Numbered from the stretch's first letter, positions 21,087 to 29,844 are shown. The stretch: 33,453 bases of DNA from Lysobacter sp. (GCA_020852215.1 JADZBF010000382.1:1-33453); one strand, 5' to 3'. Notes: generated by a model from the letters alone, not told the origin. Program-made: numbers and translations.

Positions 21087-22775
21087 ATGCCGAACAATGA
21101 TGGCGACGTCGTACCGGGCCGCCCGGTACTGGTGGACGAGCGAGGCCGGCCGATCAAGAAAGACGATGTCGAAGTGGCCTTGGCCACACAGGCCGATCTG
21201 AGGGCTTACGCCGACGCCAACCGCCAACTGGGCCAAATGCAGGTCCCGGCGCTGGTGAGCAGCGACCGGCCCAACGAACGTTTGTTCGTCGCCGTGCTGG
21301 ACGGTACCGGCAACGACATGAACGACGTGTCGAAAGGCGCGCGGACGGGCGTTGCGCAGATTCATCAAGAAATCCAGCAACAACGCGCCGGCGGGGTCAC
21401 CAACGTCGCCTCCGGTTACGTCACCGGGCCGGGGACGAAGTCCTACGGTAATTGGGACGCCGCGACCGGGCATACCTTCGAAGAACGCGCCGAATACATG
21501 TACCGGCAGTTCACGGAACAATCGGCCCGCTGGCTGAAGGAAAACCCCAATGCGGATATCCGCGTCGCCGCGATCGGTTTCAGCCGCGGCGCGGAAGAGG
21601 CGGCTTATTTCACCCGGATCGTCGACGAACGCGGCATTCAGGACCCGTCCGGCGCCAAGTACAAGTTCACCCACGACGGCCTGATCACCAGCGTCGAATA
21701 CACCAAACCGCCGCTGGTGGAGCCGGGCCAAGTCAAACAGGCCGCCTTGCTGGAGGACCCGGTCGCGACCGGCGACCCGCGCAATTACGATCGTCGCCTG
21801 CCGCCGTCCGTCGTGTCCGCCCTGCAGATCACCGCTCGCGACGAGACCCGCGACCAGTTCGTCGGGACGCCGCATTTGCCGGCCGGGTTCAGCGACAACA
21901 ATCGCTCGCTCAACATCACCGTTCCCGGCGCGCACAGCGACATCGGCGACGGCTATTTCGCGAACGGCTTGGGCACCCGCAACACCAATATCGCCAAGCA
22001 ATACCTCAACGGCCTGGTGGACAACCCCACACCGCTGCTCACGCTGCGCCCCGAGGCGCAGGGCTTGACGGCGCAAAGCAGCAACGTCATCCACGATTCC
22101 GAACGCCACAACTCCTGGATCTACACCCGCATGGGTTTCGACAGGGACGGCGTTCGCGATGTGAACACCCAACTGGGCGCGACACGTTACGAATACCAAG
22201 GCGGGCCGCATGGCGGCGCGATGGTGCCCGCGGTGCCGACGGCGGAGGAACGTCGGCGCGAACCGGTGGATCCGAAGCTCACCCAGGGCCTGGAATACCG
22301 CGCTTTGCCGATCGCACCCGCTCCCGGCACGCCGGCGCCCAATCGGGCGGAACTGCAACCGAACAACGGTGCGCCGCCGACCGTCGTGGAACCCGGGCAC
22401 CCCGGCAATCAGATCTACCGGCAGGCGCTGCAGGGCATCGAAAAATCGCCGAATATTCCGCCCAACAGCCTGGACGAGGGTCAGCGCAGCCGTGTCGCCG
22501 CAGCGTTGACCGCCACCGCCGTGGAAGGGCCGGACCCGCTCAGAAAGATCGATGTCGTGCTGTACAACCGCAAGGCCGACGGCGTGATCGCGATGGAAGG
22601 CGGGGTCAACGACCCGACGCAGAAACTGAAGTCGGTGCCGCTGGATCAAGCCATGAATACGCCGGTGCAGGAATCGAGCAAACGCGTCGAAGTCGCCCTG
22701 GACGAGAATGCGCGGGCACAGCGCACGCCCACGCCGCAGCAAGACGTGCCCACGGTCGCCGCGCCCTCCCGCTGA
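21087..22775 (+). CDS. Putative antibacterial X-T4SS effector A: DUF2235/Tle1-like alpha/beta-hydrolase with C-terminal XVIPCD-like domain
   Basis: ATG 21087 with strong RBS (AAGGAGGGGG); track start 21021 is a TTG. LDGTGND, GFSRGAEEA, PGAHSDIGDGY, NVIHDSERH; C-terminus LRKIDVVLYN..GVIAMEGGVNDPTQKLKSVPLDQAMNTPVQESS (~22456-22772). Confidence 0.78.
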   Translation: MPNNDGDVVPGRPVLVDERGRPIKKDDVEVALATQADLRAYADANRQLGQMQVPALVSSDRPNERLFVAVLDGTGNDMNDVSKGARTGVAQIHQEIQQQRAGGVTNVASGYVTGPGTKSYGNWDAATGHTFEERAEYMYRQFTEQSARWLKENPNADIRVAAIGFSRGAEEAAYFTRIVDERGIQDPSGAKYKFTHDGLITSVEYTKPPLVEPGQVKQAALLEDPVATGDPRNYDRRLPPSVVSALQITARDETRDQFVGTPHLPAGFSDNNRSLNITVPGAHSDIGDGYFANGLGTRNTNIAKQYLNGLVDNPTPLLTLRPEAQGLTAQSSNVIHDSERHNSWIYTRMGFDRDGVRDVNTQLGATRYEYQGGPHGGAMVPAVPTAEERRREPVDPKLTQGLEYRALPIAPAPGTPAPNRAELQPNNGAPPTVVEPGHPGNQIYRQALQGIEKSPNIPPNSLDEGQRSRVAAALTATAVEGPDPLRKIDVVLYNRKADGVIAMEGGVNDPTQKLKSVPLDQAMNTPVQESSKRVEVALDENARAQRTPTPQQDVPTVAAPSR

Positions 22776-23075
22776 GCCGCATCCTCGGCGACCGCAGCGC
22801 GGGCGGCAGGGCGACTCGCCTTGCCGCCGGCATGCGGATTCTACGTTTCTGTTTCGGTCCGCCACAACAGAAAACGACGATCGCGCTACGTGCGATCGCA
22901 TGGGCATGGCGATGCTCCGCATGGAACGAAAACCGCGGACGGGGTCGCATCCTCGCCGCGTTCGTGCCGCATTCGTACTGCGCGGATGTCGCGTTGGCGC
23001 GGCATCTGACCCGCGACGGCGGTACCCGCGAACTAACGCTTGTTTAATCGCATGCTTACATGCGAGTAACAACCG

Positions 23076-23092
23076 GCTAATCGAGATTTAAT
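23076..23092 (+). promoter_or_regulatory. Candidate response-regulator box GCTAAT-N5-TTTAAT
   Basis: 11-bp-spaced direct repeat (TAATCGAGA x2) upstream of the operon; resembles PmrA/QseB-type (C/T)TTAAT-N5-(C/T)TTAAT boxes. Confidence 0.4.
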
Positions 23093-23106
23093 CGAGACCG
23101 ACGAGC

Positions 23107-23808
23107 ATGCGTCCCATGCTCGCCTCATCCTCGAACATCTTCCCGACCTCGAATTCGACGTCCGCCGTGCGCCGATTGCACTCAGAGCGCGTCGAATCCG
23201 ATCATCCCGAGCGCGCCGAAGCGGAAGCGTTCGTCGCCGCCGTGTATCGCGAACGCTACGGAGCGGAGCTGCGCAGTTTTCTGCCGCATTTGATCGCCTT
23301 CCGCGACGATGCGCGCGAATTGCGCGCGGTGGCGGGGCTTCGCTACGCGCGCGAAGGGCGTTTGTTCGTCGAGCGCTATCTCGATGCCGACGCCGAAACC
23401 GAAATCGCGCGCGCCCAGCGCACGCCGGTGCCGCGCGAACGCGTGGTCGAAGTCGGCAATTTCGCGTCGCGCACGCCCGGCGACGCGCGCGAAGTGATCG
23501 TGCGCTTGACCGGCCTGCTGCATGCCGAAGGCCTGCGTTGGGTGCTGTTCGCGGCGACGCGGCAACTGCGCAACACCTTCGATCGCCTGCATCTGCAGAC
23601 CGTGCCGTTGGCGCCCGCGGCTCCGGCGCGCGTGCAGGACAGCGATAATCAATGGGGTCGCTACTACGACGCCAAACCCATGGTGTTGAGCGGCGATCTC
23701 GCGTCCGGTTTCGCCTATTTGCAGCGCCGCGCCGACGCTGCGGACCCCGCCGAACGCGGTTGGTGGTTATCGCTGCCGTTGAGCGCATCGTGCGCGGCAT
23801 CGGCATGA
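23107..23808 (+). CDS. Thermostable hemolysin family protein (GNAT/acyl-synthase-like)
   Basis: Resembles the thermostable hemolysin family: ADAEAEAFVAAVYRERYGAELRSFLPHLIAF-type N-terminus, LFVERYLD, VVEVGNFAS, LRWVLFAATRQLRNTFDRL. Confidence 0.75.
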   Translation: MRPMLASSSNIFPTSNSTSAVRRLHSERVESDHPERAEAEAFVAAVYRERYGAELRSFLPHLIAFRDDARELRAVAGLRYAREGRLFVERYLDADAETEIARAQRTPVPRERVVEVGNFASRTPGDAREVIVRLTGLLHAEGLRWVLFAATRQLRNTFDRLHLQTVPLAPAAPARVQDSDNQWGRYYDAKPMVLSGDLASGFAYLQRRADAADPAERGWWLSLPLSASCAASA

Positions 23809-25415
23809 CGGAGCGAAGCACACCGGAGGCGTCGCATCCGAAGGCGTTGCACCAGAACGCATTGCATCCCACACCAGATGCGGCGTCCGACATCACATTC
23901 GATGCGATGTTCGATGCCTTGCCGTCGTCGTCGTTGCGTGTGCTGTCCGCCGACGGCGAATACGATGCGCGCTCGCTCGCCGATGCCGTCGCGCGCTGCG
24001 CCGAAGCGTTGACGCGTGCGGGCTTGCGGCGCGTCGCCAGCCGTTTGGATAACGCCGCGCCGTGGTTGATTCTCGATCTGGCGCTGCGCCGCATCGACGG
24101 CGCGCATATTCCGCTGCCGACCTTCTTTACGCCCACGCAAACCGCGCATGCGTTGCGCGCCAGCGGCGCGGAGGCCGTGGTCGCGGCCGAAGCGATGGCG
24201 CCGCCGGGCGCGATATCGTTGACCTCGGGCCTGCGCGCTTCGCGTCTCGAACCCGCGACCGTCGCGCTGCCCACCGGCACGGCTTGCATCACGTACACCT
24301 CCGGCACCACCGCGCAGGCGAAAGGCGTGTGCTTGGACGCGCCGTCGATGCTGCGCGTCGCGACTTCGCTGACCGAAGCCACCGCATCGTTGCGTCCGCG
24401 TCGTCATCTGTGTCTGATGCCGCTCTCCACGCTGCTGGAAAACATCGCAGGCGTGTACGCCGCATGGTTGACCGACGCGGAGATCGCGGTGCCGTCGCTG
24501 ACCGAGATCGGCTACAGCGGCGCGGCCGGGCTCGATATCGCCGCGTTGCTGCGCTGCCTGCATCGCTATCGCCCCGAAAGCGTCATCGTGTTTCCGCAAT
24601 TGCTGTTGGCGCTGACGATGGCGGCCGAACAAGGCCACGCCTTGCCGTCGTCGCTGCGCTTCGTCGCCGTCGGCGGCGGGCGCGTGGGCGAGGGTTTGCT
24701 CGCGCGCGCGGCGGCGGTGGGTTTGCCGGTGTACGAAGGCTACGGCCTGACCGAATGCGCGTCGGTGGTCTGCTTGAATCGCCCCGAGGCGCTGCGCCCG
24801 GGTAGCGTCGGCCGGCCGTTGTCGCATGCGCGCGTGTTCGTGCGCGACGAGGAGTTGTGGGTCGATGGCATGCGCTGCCTCGGCTATCTCGATGGCGATG
24901 ACCTGCCGCCGGGGCCGATCGCCACCGGCGATCTCGGTCGCATCGACGACGACGGCTTCGTGCATATCACCGGCCGTCGCAAACACATGTTCGTCACCGC
25001 ATACGGTCGCAACGTCTCGCCCGAATGGGTGGAAACCGAAGTGCTGCAGCACCCGTTGTTCGCGCAGGCCATCGTGTTGGGCGAAGCGCGTCCGCACAAC
25101 GTCGCGGTGCTGAGCCTGCGCCGCCCCGATGCCGACGACGCGGCCATCCGTCGTGCGCTGGTCGAGATCAACCGCGGTTTACCCGATTACGCACAAGTGA
25201 GCGATTACGTGCGCGCCGATGCGCCGTTCGCGGTCGACAACGGATTGCTCACGCCCAACGGACGGTTGCGTCGCGACGCCATCGCGCAACGGTACGCCGA
25301 TGCGATCGCCGCGCGTTACGCCGACGGTGCCGCGCCGTTCGCCATCGCCCGCGTCGCCGACCACGACGCGCGCCACGACACATCCAACGACGCACCCCAC
25401 GAGATGTCCGCATGA
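23805..25415 (+). CDS. AMP-binding acyl-activating enzyme (acyl-CoA/ACP ligase-like)
   Basis: ATGA overlap with preceding gene; ITYTSGTTAQAKGV, YEGYGLTECASVV, ATGDLGRIDDDGFVHITGRRKHMFVTAYGRNVSPEWVE. Confidence 0.88.
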   Translation: MTERSTPEASHPKALHQNALHPTPDAASDITFDAMFDALPSSSLRVLSADGEYDARSLADAVARCAEALTRAGLRRVASRLDNAAPWLILDLALRRIDGAHIPLPTFFTPTQTAHALRASGAEAVVAAEAMAPPGAISLTSGLRASRLEPATVALPTGTACITYTSGTTAQAKGVCLDAPSMLRVATSLTEATASLRPRRHLCLMPLSTLLENIAGVYAAWLTDAEIAVPSLTEIGYSGAAGLDIAALLRCLHRYRPESVIVFPQLLLALTMAAEQGHALPSSLRFVAVGGGRVGEGLLARAAAVGLPVYEGYGLTECASVVCLNRPEALRPGSVGRPLSHARVFVRDEELWVDGMRCLGYLDGDDLPPGPIATGDLGRIDDDGFVHITGRRKHMFVTAYGRNVSPEWVETEVLQHPLFAQAIVLGEARPHNVAVLSLRRPDADDAAIRRALVEINRGLPDYAQVSDYVRADAPFAVDNGLLTPNGRLRRDAIAQRYADAIAARYADGAAPFAIARVADHDARHDTSNDAPHEMSA

Positions 25416-26113
25416 GTTTTCACGACGACCTGATTGCCGCCACCCGCACCGAACGCGACGCGCTGTTATCGGTGCCGATCATTCGCGACGCGCTCGACGG
25501 ACGGATCGCGCCGCTCGACTACATCGCCTTCCTCACCCAGGCCTACCATCACGTGCGCCATACCGTGCCGCTGTTGATGGCCTGCGGCGCGCGCTTGCCG
25601 GCGCGGTTGGAATGGCTGCGCAGCGCGCTCGGCGAGTACATCGAGGAAGAGATGGGCCATCAGGAATGGATTCTCGACGACATCGTCGCCTGCGGCGGCG
25701 ATCGCGAGGCCGCCGCGAACGCGACGCCTGCGTTCGCCACCGAAATGATGGTCGCTTATGCCTACGACACCATCGCCCGCGGCAACCCGGTCGGTTTCTT
25801 CGGCATGGTGCTGGTGCTGGAAGGCACCAGCGTCGCGCTCGCCACGCGCGTGGCGGAAGCGATCGAACACGGTTTGAGTCTGCCGCGCAACGCGTTCTCG
25901 TATCTGCGTTCGCACGGCGAACTCGATATCGAACACACCGGTTTCTACGAGACGTTGATGAACCGTCTGGACGATGCCGACGACCGCGCCGCCGTGGTGC
26001 ATGCCGCGCGCCGGTTCTATCGCCTGTACGCCGATGTCTTCCGCGGCCTGCGCGACGAGGCGCCCGCCGCCGCCAACGACGCGTCGCCGCGTCTCGCCGC
26101 GGAGGCCGCATGA
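25412..26113 (+). CDS. Heme-oxygenase-like di-metal oxidase (iron-containing redox enzyme, TenA/UndA-like fold)
   Basis: Start trimmed to MSFHDDLIAATRTE (ATGA overlap); EEEMGHQEW (ExxH), VLEGTS (E), SHGELDIEHTGF (HxxxDxxH). Confidence 0.8.
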   Translation: MSFHDDLIAATRTERDALLSVPIIRDALDGRIAPLDYIAFLTQAYHHVRHTVPLLMACGARLPARLEWLRSALGEYIEEEMGHQEWILDDIVACGGDREAAANATPAFATEMMVAYAYDTIARGNPVGFFGMVLVLEGTSVALATRVAEAIEHGLSLPRNAFSYLRSHGELDIEHTGFYETLMNRLDDADDRAAVVHAARRFYRLYADVFRGLRDEAPAAANDASPRLAAEAA

Positions 26114-26985
26114 GCGCGCTCGATCTGCGCGGGCGCACCGTCGTACTCACCGGCGCCTCCGGCGGTATCGGTGCGGCGTTGACCGCCGAATTCGTCGCCG
26201 CCGGCGCGCGCGTGCTCGCCATCGGTCGCGATGCCGCTCGTTTGCAGCGCGTGGTTCAAACGCATCCGCAGGGCGCCGTCATGGCTATGGTGGCCGATGT
26301 CGCCGAAGCCGACGGCCGCACCGCGATCGTCGCGCGCGCAAGCGCCGAGAGCGCATCGGTGCTTGTACTGGCGCACGCACAGGCGGCGTTCGGCATGTTC
26401 GAGGCGCAAAGCGACGACGCGCTGGAACGCATGCTGCGTACGAATTTGACCGCGCCGATGTTGTTGATCCGCGCCTTGTTGCCGACGCTTCGCGCGAAAG
26501 CGAGCGCGCAGGCGCCGGCCGCCGTGGTCGCGGTCGGTTCCACGTTCGGCGCGCTGGCGTTCCCGGGCTTCGCCGGCTACAGCGCGAGCAAGTACGGTTT
26601 GCGCGGTTTGATCGAAGGGCTGCATCGCGAATACGCCGATTCGCCAATCCGCTTCCACTACCTCGCGCCGCGCGCGACGCGCACCGATTTCAACAGCGCC
26701 GCCGTGGTCGCGATGAATCGCGAATTGAAGACCGCCGAAGATGCGCCCGAGGCGGTGGCCGCCGCGTTGCGCGCCGCGATCGAACGCGGCACCGCGCGCA
26801 AACAACTGGGCTGGCCCGAAGCCTTGTTCGTGCGCCTCAACGCGCTGCTGCCCGGATTGATCGATCGCAACCTGAAAACCCAATTGCCTGTGGTGCGCCG
26901 CCATGCCGCGTCGTCGCCGTCCGTTCCGCCCGCTTCAGTTCAATCCGCTTCAGTTCCGTCTTCGCCCGTGGAGGCTCCGCAATGA
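26110..26985 (+). CDS. Short-chain dehydrogenase/reductase
   Basis: TVVLTGASGGIGAALTAEFVAAGARVLAIGRD; YSASKYGLRG active-site YxxxK. Confidence 0.92.
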   Translation: MSALDLRGRTVVLTGASGGIGAALTAEFVAAGARVLAIGRDAARLQRVVQTHPQGAVMAMVADVAEADGRTAIVARASAESASVLVLAHAQAAFGMFEAQSDDALERMLRTNLTAPMLLIRALLPTLRAKASAQAPAAVVAVGSTFGALAFPGFAGYSASKYGLRGLIEGLHREYADSPIRFHYLAPRATRTDFNSAAVVAMNRELKTAEDAPEAVAAALRAAIERGTARKQLGWPEALFVRLNALLPGLIDRNLKTQLPVVRRHAASSPSVPPASVQSASVPSSPVEAPQ

Positions 26986-27653
26986 CTCTGTCCATCCAAC
27001 ACCGATTTTCGTCGCTCGCATTGATCGCCGGCTTGAGCCTGTCGGGCATCGTCTTCGCCGCCGATCCCAGTTTGCCCGCCGATGTCGGCGCGGTGCAGGA
27101 CCAGTGGGCCGAGATCATGTACAAGACGCCCAAACCCCAGCGCGCTGCGGCGCTCGAAACCCTGTCCAAACGTGCCGAAACCGCGCGCAAGGCGCATCCG
27201 AAAGATGCCGGCGCGTTGATCTGGGAAGGCATCGTGCTGTCCAGTTGGGCCGGCGAAAAAGGCGGCGTCGGCGCGCTTGGTTTGGTCAAGCAAGCGCGCA
27301 AGGATTTCGAACAAGCCATCGCGATCGAACCGAACGCGCTATCGGGTTCGGCCTACACCAGCCTGGGCTCGCTGTACTACCAAGTGCCTGGTTGGCCGAT
27401 CGGTTTCGGCGACGACGACAAGGCCCGGCAACTACTGAAGAAAGCGCTGCAGATCGACCCCAACGGCATCGACGCGAATTATTTCTACGCCGATTTCCTG
27501 CACGAACAGGGCGAACACAAAGCCGCCGCCGCCGCGCTGGAAAAAGCCATCGCCGCACCACCGCGCCCCGGCCGCGAAACCGCCGACCAAGGCCGGCGCA
27601 AAGAAGCGCAGGCGATGCTCGGCAAAGTCCGCGCGGAGCTTGCGAAGCACTAA
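26982..27653 (+). CDS. Secreted TPR-repeat protein
   Basis: Signal peptide FSSLALIAGLSLSGIVFAAD; TPR-like ARQLLKKALQIDPNGIDANYFYADFLHEQGEHKAAAAALEKAI; ATGA overlap with SDR. Confidence 0.8.
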   Translation: MTLSIQHRFSSLALIAGLSLSGIVFAADPSLPADVGAVQDQWAEIMYKTPKPQRAAALETLSKRAETARKAHPKDAGALIWEGIVLSSWAGEKGGVGALGLVKQARKDFEQAIAIEPNALSGSAYTSLGSLYYQVPGWPIGFGDDDKARQLLKKALQIDPNGIDANYFYADFLHEQGEHKAAAAALEKAIAAPPRPGRETADQGRRKEAQAMLGKVRAELAKH

Positions 27654-27674
27654 GCGCCGCCGCACACTGCGCGC

Positions 27675-28397
27675 ATGCGCGTACTGTTGGTGGAAGACGA
27701 CGTTTCCTTGGGCGAAGGCATCCGCACGGCCTTGCGTCGTGCGGCCTACAGCGTGGACTGGCTGCACGACGGCGCGTCCGCGCTCAACGCCATCCGCGAC
27801 GACATCGAGCGCAGCGAAATCGATCTGGTCGTGCTCGATCTGGGCTTGCCGCGGATGGACGGCATCGAAGTCATCCGCGCCGCGCGTCGTCACGGCGCGT
27901 CGGTGCCGATTCTGGTGCTGAGCGCGCGCGAACGCGCCGCCGACCGCACGCTCGGTTTGGATGTGGGCGCCGACGATTATCTCGGCAAGCCCTTCGACAC
28001 CCACGAACTCATCGCCCGCGTGCGCGCGCTGCTGCGTCGCAGTCAGGGCCGCGCCAATCCCACGCTGCGCTGCGGCGCGTTGGAACTGGATCCGGCCAAT
28101 CTGGCCTTGCGTTGGCAAGGTCGCAATATCGATCTGCCGCGCCGCGAATTCGCGCTGTTGCGAATGTTGATGGAAAGCCCGGGGCGCGTCGTTTCGCGCG
28201 AATCCGTGCAGCAACGCCTGTACGGGTGGGACGAAGACGTGGCCAGCAACGCCCTGGATGTGCATATCCATCATCTGCGGCGGAAATTGCCGCCGGCTCT
28301 CATTCGCACCGTGCGCGGCGTCGGCTACAGCCTGGACGAACGCATCGCCGCCGGGCAGGCAGAGACGAGCGCGGGCGACGGCCGCGCTGCGCCATGA
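27675..28397 (+). CDS. OmpR/QseB-family response regulator
   Basis: MRVLLVEDD receiver, LDLGLPRMDG phospho-Asp region, ALDVHIHHLRRKL winged-helix output domain. Confidence 0.95.
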   Translation: MRVLLVEDDVSLGEGIRTALRRAAYSVDWLHDGASALNAIRDDIERSEIDLVVLDLGLPRMDGIEVIRAARRHGASVPILVLSARERAADRTLGLDVGADDYLGKPFDTHELIARVRALLRRSQGRANPTLRCGALELDPANLALRWQGRNIDLPRREFALLRMLMESPGRVVSRESVQQRLYGWDEDVASNALDVHIHHLRRKLPPALIRTVRGVGYSLDERIAAGQAETSAGDGRAAP

Positions 28398-28416
28398 CAT
28401 TGGCACCGCACAACAG

Positions 28417-29844
28417 ATGACCTCGATTCGCCGACTGATGTTGGTGTCGTTGATCGGCACCGTATCCTTGGTGACGGTCATCGCCGCCGGGTTCAGCTAC
28501 CGCGTCGGCTTGCAGGAAGCGGGCGAATTGTTCGACGCCAAGCTCGCGCACTCGGCCCGCGTCTTGAGCAGCCTCGTCGACGGTTCGTTGCAGGACATGC
28601 CCAAACGCGCGCTCGGCGAAGCGCTGGTGATCGAGGTGTGGCGCGGCGAGGCCGATGCCGAGGACAAGGGCACCGAGCTGGCGTTCACTGACGGCCACGC
28701 TTACGAAACCAAACTCGCCTTTCAAGTCCGCGACCGCGAAGGGCGGTTGTTGGTGCGCTCGCAAAGCGGTCCCCTGCAGCCGTTGGCACCGCTGCGGCCG
28801 GGTTACGCCGATCGCACGATCGACGGCCTGCAATGGCGCACGTTCACGATGCGCTCGCGCAACGGTTTTTGGTACCAGACCGGCGAAGCATCCGATATTC
28901 GCGCCGAAATCGCCGAAGAGATCGCGTTCGGCACGCTGCTGCCGCTGCTGCTCGCATTGCCCGTGTTGGCGGCCTTGGTGTGGTGGATCGTCACGTGGTC
29001 GTTGCGAGATTTGCGCAGAGTGTCGGCCGAGATCGGCGAACGCGCGCCCGAGCGGATGTCGCCGCTGCGTTTGGAGCGTGTGCCGAAAGAGATCGAGCGG
29101 CTCGTGGTCGCTGTCAACAGCCTGCTGGCGCGTTTGCAGACGGCGATGGCGCGCGAACGTCGTTTCGTCGCCGAAGCCGCGCACGAACTGCGCACGCCGA
29201 TCGCCGCGCTCAAGGTGCATGCGCACAATCTGCACAGCGCGCGCGACGCGGAAGAAGCGGAAGAGTCGCGATTGCGATTGGATGCCGGCATCGAACGCAT
29301 CGAGCGGCTGGTCGCGCAACTGCTGACGCTCAACCGCCTCGAGCCCGACGCCGCGATGTCGGCGGCGGTGCCGATCGAACTCGACCTCATCGTGCGCCAA
29401 CAAACCGAGGCCTTGCGCGCGCTCGCCGATGTGCGCCGGATCGCGCTGGAGTCGCATATCGCTGCGGTGCGCGTCCTGGGCGACGGGCCGGCGCTGGAAT
29501 CGCTGGTGCGCAACGTGATCGACAACGCATTGCGCTACACCCCCGAGGGCGGCCGCGTACGCGTTGCGCTCGAGTTCGAATCGGGGCGGCTCGAACCGGA
29601 TCGGCTGCAAGCCTCGTGGGCGACGCTGTGCGTGGAAGACAGCGGCCCCGGCGTTCCCCCGGAAGCGCGGGAGCGGATTTTCGAGCGCTTCCATCGCGAA
29701 CCCGGCAGCGGCGTGGAAGGCAGCGGGTTGGGACTGGCGATCGTGCGCGAGGCGCTGGCGCTGCATCGCGGCACGATCAAGTTGGATGCATCGCCGGATC
29801 TGGGCGGCTTGCGTATTCGCATCGCGCTACCGGCGTTGGCGTGA
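28417..29844 (+). CDS. Sensor histidine kinase (QseC-like)
   Basis: Start trimmed to MTSIRRLMLVSLIGT; two TM segments; H-box AAHELRTPIAAL; N-box NVIDNALRYT; G-boxes EDSGPGVPPE and GSGLGLAIV. Confidence 0.94.
   Translation: MTSIRRLMLVSLIGTVSLVTVIAAGFSYRVGLQEAGELFDAKLAHSARVLSSLVDGSLQDMPKRALGEALVIEVWRGEADAEDKGTELAFTDGHAYETKLAFQVRDREGRLLVRSQSGPLQPLAPLRPGYADRTIDGLQWRTFTMRSRNGFWYQTGEASDIRAEIAEEIAFGTLLPLLLALPVLAALVWWIVTWSLRDLRRVSAEIGERAPERMSPLRLERVPKEIERLVVAVNSLLARLQTAMARERRFVAEAAHELRTPIAALKVHAHNLHSARDAEEAEESRLRLDAGIERIERLVAQLLTLNRLEPDAAMSAAVPIELDLIVRQQTEALRALADVRRIALESHIAAVRVLGDGPALESLVRNVIDNALRYTPEGGRVRVALEFESGRLEPDRLQASWATLCVEDSGPGVPPEARERIFERFHREPGSGVEGSGLGLAIVREALALHRGTIKLDASPDLGGLRIRIALPALA

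Noticed and set aside
21006-23072. 688 aa minus-strand ORF opposite effector A
   Set aside because: His/Arg/Gly-rich shadow frame without recognisable domains; the plus-strand frame has clear catalytic motifs and an RBS
26537-26544. GTTCCACG as a fourth parS
   Set aside because: Only one half-site (GGTTCCACGTTCGGC) without the GTGGAAC arm; it also lies within the SDR coding sequence
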